From the NCBI GenBank assembly GCA_013416485.1, contig JACCEO010000005.1, positions 124,001 through 188,000 on the forward strand: a stretch of 64,000 nucleotides of DNA, read 5' to 3'. Source of the stretch: Alcaligenaceae bacterium. Its GTDB lineage: Bacteria > Pseudomonadota > Gammaproteobacteria > Burkholderiales > Burkholderiaceae_B. Shown here in pieces: positions 59,318 to 64,000 of this stretch; the first letter of the stretch is position 1; every line of letters starts with the position of its first letter. A model generated the notes under the pieces. The model worked only from the letters and a program-made list of their open reading frames with translations. It was not told the DNA's origin and ran no database searches. A program made the position numbers and the translations under genes.

Positions 59318-59985
59318 ACAGAAACTCCAGCAATATCAAAGAAGCGACCAGAATCTATACGTAGTGTGCGATTGGCATAACTTGCCATCAGAGCTTCGTC
59401 GTGGGATGCAATCAGGGTAGTCACGCCCACCTGATTGAAATCACGGAAAACTTCCATAATGCGTCGGGCACTTTCTTGATCCAGGTTGGCGGTGGGTTCA
59501 TCGGCGATCAAAATAGCAGGGCGGTTTACTATGGCACGGGCTATCGCCAGACGTTGTTGTTCACCACCGGACATCTCAATTGGGGTTAAGCCCTCTTTGC
59601 CGGACAAGCCTACTTTCTTCATAGCAGCACGGGCACGTGTGATGGCCAGTGTGCTGCTTAGTCCTGCCACTGCCAAAGGTAGCAAAACGTTGTCTATGGC
59701 ACTGCGGTCATAAAGTAAGTGAGTGTCTTGCAGGATGACCCCAACAGCACGGCGTAGGTAAGGGCGTGCCCTAGACGGCATTCTGTCGATACGGTGGCCA
59801 TTGACTTGCACTGAACCCCGGCTAGGCGGTTCAAGTCCGCCTATCAGTTTCAATAAAGTGGATTTACCGGCGCCAGAAGGTCCGGACACAAAGATGAATT
59901 CGCCCGGCTTTATTCTGAAATTAATATCAGCCAATATATTATGACTACGTCCATAGGACTTGAAAACGTGCTGGAATTCGATCAT
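59314..59985 (-). CDS. ftsE: Cell division ATP-binding protein FtsE
   Basis: FtsE is the ATPase of FtsEX. The 223-residue product has the Walker A GPSGAGKST, SGGEQQRLAIARAI and the Walker B ILIADEPTANLD. The ATG at 59985 (MIEFQHVFKSYG) fits the family; the frame is open to 60045 but that is upstream sequence. Confidence 0.96.
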   Translation of the reverse strand: MIEFQHVFKSYGRSHNILADINFRIKPGEFIFVSGPSGAGKSTLLKLIGGLEPPSRGSVQVNGHRIDRMPSRARPYLRRAVGVILQDTHLLYDRSAIDNVLLPLAVAGLSSTLAITRARAAMKKVGLSGKEGLTPIEMSGGEQQRLAIARAIVNRPAILIADEPTANLDQESARRIMEVFRDFNQVGVTTLIASHDEALMASYANRTLRIDSGRFFDIAGVSV

Positions 59986-60146
59986 AGGGCTAGGGTTTAA
60001 GGCCTGTATAAGAAGAATATAACGCTCGCAAGGGATATCCCGCATATGTGAAATTGGCTGTAGCCGCTACGATTTCATCCCTAACGGTCGTATACGTGAT
60101 TGTATGCCGTGTTCAAAATTTAAGACCACACTCAAAGGGGCAAACT

Positions 60147-61163
60147 ATGAAATTCATCAAAGCAGCCGCCATAGGCGTCTCGCTGTTTTTTATGGGGACA
60201 GCGGTTCAGGCAGGGGAGACATACGATTCGGTCAAGCAAAAAGGTTTTGTTCAGTGCGGCATGCATACTGGGCTGCCTGGCTTTTCACTGGCTGATAGCA
60301 AAGGGGTATGGACAGGCATAGATGTGGACGTGTGTAAGGCCGTTGCAGCCATGATGTTCGGTGACGCCAACAAGTTCAAAGCTACGCCGGTTACTACGCA
60401 GCAACGTTTTACAGCTTTGCAATCGGGAGAAATCGATGTCTTAACCCGCAATACAACGGCTACCTTGACGCGTGACACCACACTGGGCTTAATGAGCACG
60501 GGTACTAACTACTACGACAGCCAGGGCATCATGGTTAATAAAGGCCTGAATGTCACCAGCGCAAAAGAATTGGGCGGAGCAGCAATTTGCGTGCAGCCTG
60601 GCACCACGACAGAACTAAATTTGGCTGACTGGTTCCGTGCTAATGGTCTGGAGTTTAAACCCGTTGTGATTAACAGCCCGGACGAGGCCATGCGCTCTTA
60701 TGTGGCAGGCCGCTGTGATGCATACACGACCGATAAATCCGGTTTGGCCACAATACGCTCTACTCTGAACGAGCCGGATCAACACGTGATATTGCCAGAA
60801 GACTTCTCCAAAGAGCCCTTGGGTCCTATGGTGCGCCAAGGTGATGACCCGTGGTTTATGGTCGTGCGTTGGGCATTGAACGCCATGTTAGAAGCCGAAG
60901 AGTACGGCATTACGTCCCAAAATGTGGATGAAATGTTGAAAAGTCCCAACCCCAATATCCAGCGTATCCTGGGTGTTAGTGGTGAAATGGGTAAGGGCTT
61001 AGGGCTGGATAACAAATGGGCCTACAACATCATCAAGCAGGTTGGTAACTACGGCGAGTCCTTCGAACGCAACATCGGTTTAGATTCACCTATGAAACTA
61101 GAGCGTGGTTTGAATGGCCAATGGCAAAAAGGCGGCCTTATGTATGCCTGGCCTATACGCTAA
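60147..61163 (+). CDS. aapJ: General L-amino acid ABC transporter substrate-binding protein
   Basis: The 338-residue product is a periplasmic solute-binding protein of the polar amino acid type. It has a signal peptide ending near AVQAGE, then TYDSVKQKGFVQCGMHTGLPGFSLADSKGVWTGIDVDVCKAVAAM, which matches AapJ. Length is typical. AAAGGGG lies eight bases before the ATG at 60147; the open frame further upstream (from 60048) is not coding. A large hairpin follows before the permease gene. Confidence 0.92.
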   Translation: MKFIKAAAIGVSLFFMGTAVQAGETYDSVKQKGFVQCGMHTGLPGFSLADSKGVWTGIDVDVCKAVAAMMFGDANKFKATPVTTQQRFTALQSGEIDVLTRNTTATLTRDTTLGLMSTGTNYYDSQGIMVNKGLNVTSAKELGGAAICVQPGTTTELNLADWFRANGLEFKPVVINSPDEAMRSYVAGRCDAYTTDKSGLATIRSTLNEPDQHVILPEDFSKEPLGPMVRQGDDPWFMVVRWALNAMLEAEEYGITSQNVDEMLKSPNPNIQRILGVSGEMGKGLGLDNKWAYNIIKQVGNYGESFERNIGLDSPMKLERGLNGQWQKGGLMYAWPIR

Positions 61164-61188
61164 GGTAACACTAGCCTTTTAGTGGTTA

Positions 61189-61220
61189 ATGGTCGGGCCG
61201 CCGCTAAGCGGCCTGGCCAT
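61189..61220 (+). other. Long hairpin between aapJ and aapQ
   Basis: ATGGTCGGGCCGC (61189-61201) pairs with GCGGCCTGGCCAT (61208-61220) over 13 pairs (with two G-U), around a six-base loop. There is no T-run, so it is likely an RNA-stability or partial-attenuation element that raises aapJ expression above that of the permease genes, as known for intergenic repeats after other binding-protein genes (inference). Confidence 0.65.
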
Positions 61221-61256
61221 GATTCAGGGATGTAGTCTTTATACGTCTCAAGCAAC

Positions 61257-62453
<1,197 letters not shown>

Positions 62454-62454
62454 T

Positions 62455-63552
62455 ATGGTCACAAATACTGCAACTACCAGTACATCGTTGCCACCTGTTA
62501 CCCAAGAAGGTATTTTCGGCTGGTTACGTACTCGTTTGTTTTCATCGCCGTTAAATGCTTTGCTGACTGTATTGGTCGTTTGGCTGTTACTAATGGTGGT
62601 TCCTGCCTTGGTCGAGTGGTTATTTATTAAGGCCAACTTTAATGCAACTAACGCTCAGGAGTGCCGTGAGTCCGGTGGGGCGTGTTGGGCGTTTATTGCT
62701 GAAAAACACCGTCTTATCCTATTTGGCATCTATCCCTACGACGAGCAGTGGCGCCCCCTATTGGCTAGCCTGATCCTTATCGGCGTTATTGTTTGTAGTT
62801 GCGTACGTTGGTTCTGGCGTCCTTCACTGGGTTTGCTCTGGATAGTCGCGTTGGGCCTGGTGGGCATACTCATGTGGGGTGGCATCTTTGGTCTTAGCTA
62901 CGTTGAAAACGATCGCTGGGGTGGCTTGCCGTTAACTTTGATACTGGCTACGTTTGGTATCGCGGTGGCTTTTCCTTTTGGGCTGCTGCTGGCCTTGGGA
63001 AGACGCTCTGAGATGCCAGCGGTTAAGGCTGTATGTGTTGTCTACATCGAGCTAATCCGCGGCGTGCCATTAATCAGCCTGCTGTTTATGTCTTCGGTGA
63101 TGTTACCGCTGTTTTTACCTGAAGGCTTTAGCATAGACAAGCTGCTACGCGCCCAGATTGCCCTTATTATGTTTGCTGCTGCGTATATTGCAGAAACAGT
63201 TAGGGGTGGTTTGCAGGCGATTCCTAAGGGGCAATACGAAGGGGCCGATTCCCTAGGTTTAAGTTACTGGCAGCAAATGCGAAAAATTATCTTGCCGCAA
63301 GCCTTAAAAGTGGTCATTCCACCGTTAGTGGGTATTTTTATTTCGCTATTCAAAGACACATCGTTGGTAGTCATTATTGGTATTTTCGATTTAACCCAAG
63401 CCGCGAAAACAGCGGTGGCAGATGCCGCATGGCGTGGTTTCAGTGCTGAAGCCTATCTGTTTATTGCTTTTATTTATTTTATTTTCTGTTTTTCTATTTC
63501 CCGCTATAGCCAGTCTTTAGAGCGGCATCTGGAAACGGGATATCAACGCTGA
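62455..63552 (+). CDS. aapM: Amino acid ABC transporter permease (AapM)
   Basis: The 365-residue product is the second permease of the Aap transporter. It has the signature YEGADSLGLSYWQQMRKIILPQALKVVIPP in the C-terminal region and several hydrophobic spans. The N-terminal half carries extra segments before the membrane domain, as usual for AapM. It follows aapQ with one base between. Confidence 0.9.
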   Translation: MVTNTATTSTSLPPVTQEGIFGWLRTRLFSSPLNALLTVLVVWLLLMVVPALVEWLFIKANFNATNAQECRESGGACWAFIAEKHRLILFGIYPYDEQWRPLLASLILIGVIVCSCVRWFWRPSLGLLWIVALGLVGILMWGGIFGLSYVENDRWGGLPLTLILATFGIAVAFPFGLLLALGRRSEMPAVKAVCVVYIELIRGVPLISLLFMSSVMLPLFLPEGFSIDKLLRAQIALIMFAAAYIAETVRGGLQAIPKGQYEGADSLGLSYWQQMRKIILPQALKVVIPPLVGIFISLFKDTSLVVIIGIFDLTQAAKTAVADAAWRGFSAEAYLFIAFIYFIFCFSISRYSQSLERHLETGYQR

Positions 63553-63606
63553 TTATGACAGTCAACATGAAAAACAATGTTAGAAACCAATTAGGGGAGT
63601 GCAGGC

Positions 63607-64000
63607 ATGTCTGAGGCCGTAATCCGAATGGAAAACGTCAATAAATGGTATGGCCAATTCCATGTGTTGCGCGATATTAACCTTACCGTAAGTTCTGGCG
63701 AGCGCATCGTTATTTGTGGTCCCTCTGGGTCCGGGAAGTCCACACTGATACGCTGTATTAATCGTTTGGAAGAACACCAGCAAGGGCACATTATTGTTGA
63801 AAACGTCGAGCTGACCAACAACCTTAAGCACATCGAAGCCATACGCAAAGATGTAGGCATGGTGTTTCAGCACTTTAATTTATTTCCACACTTAACGGTA
63901 TTGGAGAACCTAACTCTGGGCCCGGTATGGGTACTAAAGAAATCCAAGGCAGAGGCAGAAGCCACGGCGATGAAATACCTAGAGCGGGTGCGTATACCCG
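63607..64000 (+). CDS. aapP: Amino acid ABC transporter ATP-binding protein (partial at window end)
   Basis: The open frame starts at ATG 63607 (AGGGGAG about nine bases upstream) and runs off the window. The visible 131 codons have the Walker A GPSGSGKST and the Q-loop segment VFQHFNLFPHLTVLENLTL, typical of polar amino acid ATPases. With aapJQM just before it, it is the ATPase of the same transporter. Confidence 0.93.
   Translation, partial: MSEAVIRMENVNKWYGQFHVLRDINLTVSSGERIVICGPSGSGKSTLIRCINRLEEHQQGHIIVENVELTNNLKHIEAIRKDVGMVFQHFNLFPHLTVLENLTLGPVWVLKKSKAEAEATAMKYLERVRIP

Overview
The window is a contiguous piece of a betaproteobacterial chromosome, most likely Burkholderiales and close to the Alcaligenaceae. 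The family-level placement is an inference from protein character and gene order (prfA-prmC-grxD, atpIBEFHAGDC, metX-metW, folB-ttcA, mreBCD-mrdA-rodA, aapJQMP). Coding density is high, GC content is intermediate by eye (about 50 percent), and I see no insertion sequence, prophage, CRISPR array or rRNA. Nearly all genes are intact core or metabolic genes. Partial genes occur only at the two window ends: prfA on the left and an ATP-binding transport gene on the right.

Layout. 1-2.7 kb: prfA end, prmC, grxD and an HpaI-type aldolase. 2.7-7.7 kb: ttcA and folB (minus), a thioredoxin-reductase-like flavoprotein, an M61 peptidase with a PDZ domain, and an enoyl-CoA hydratase. 7.8-15.3 kb: the complete nine-gene F1Fo ATP synthase operon. 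15.7-22.3 kb: a Fis-type regulator with a degenerate receiver, hemE, then an AT-rich DnaA-box-bearing spacer, priA and rep. 22.3-30 kb: a small unknown protein with a two-operator promoter, a CaiB-type CoA transferase, a 3-hydroxyacyl-CoA dehydrogenase, a membrane-anchored dihaem cytochrome c, tRNA-Arg(CCG), gshA, a lipoprotein, and metX-metW behind a SAM-II riboswitch. 31-35 kb: ampG, a glutathione transferase and an MHYT-GGDEF-EAL protein. 35-45 kb: a full phosphonate uptake and C-P lyase operon phnCDE-GHIJKLMNP on the minus strand, preceded by four 11-bp-phased PhoB half-sites. 45-51.5 kb: xthA, a DODA-type dioxygenase, a DoxX protein, pyrE and gatCAB. 51.7-57.3 kb: the elongasome operon mreBCD-mrdA-rodA. 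57.3-60 kb: ftsE-ftsX-mutY. 60-64 kb: an AapJQMP-type polar amino acid ABC transporter.

How the parts work together. The phn operon imports phosphonates (PhnCDE) and breaks the C-P bond (PhnG-M, N, P), and it should be switched on by phosphate starvation through PhoB. The metX-metW pair makes acylhomoserine for methionine synthesis and is gated by S-adenosylmethionine. MreBCD, PBP2 and RodA, with FtsEX nearby, build the side wall and activate cell separation, and AmpG recycles muropeptides.

I did not find a convincing new multi-gene system. The observations most worth checking are regulatory or structural: the SAM-II riboswitch, the tandem Pho boxes, the twin-palindrome promoter of the small gene near 22.6 kb, the oriC-like DnaA-box cluster between hemE and priA (which my hand-counted GC skew does not support as the active origin), the apparent ATC start of ampG, and the degenerate receiver and EAL domains.
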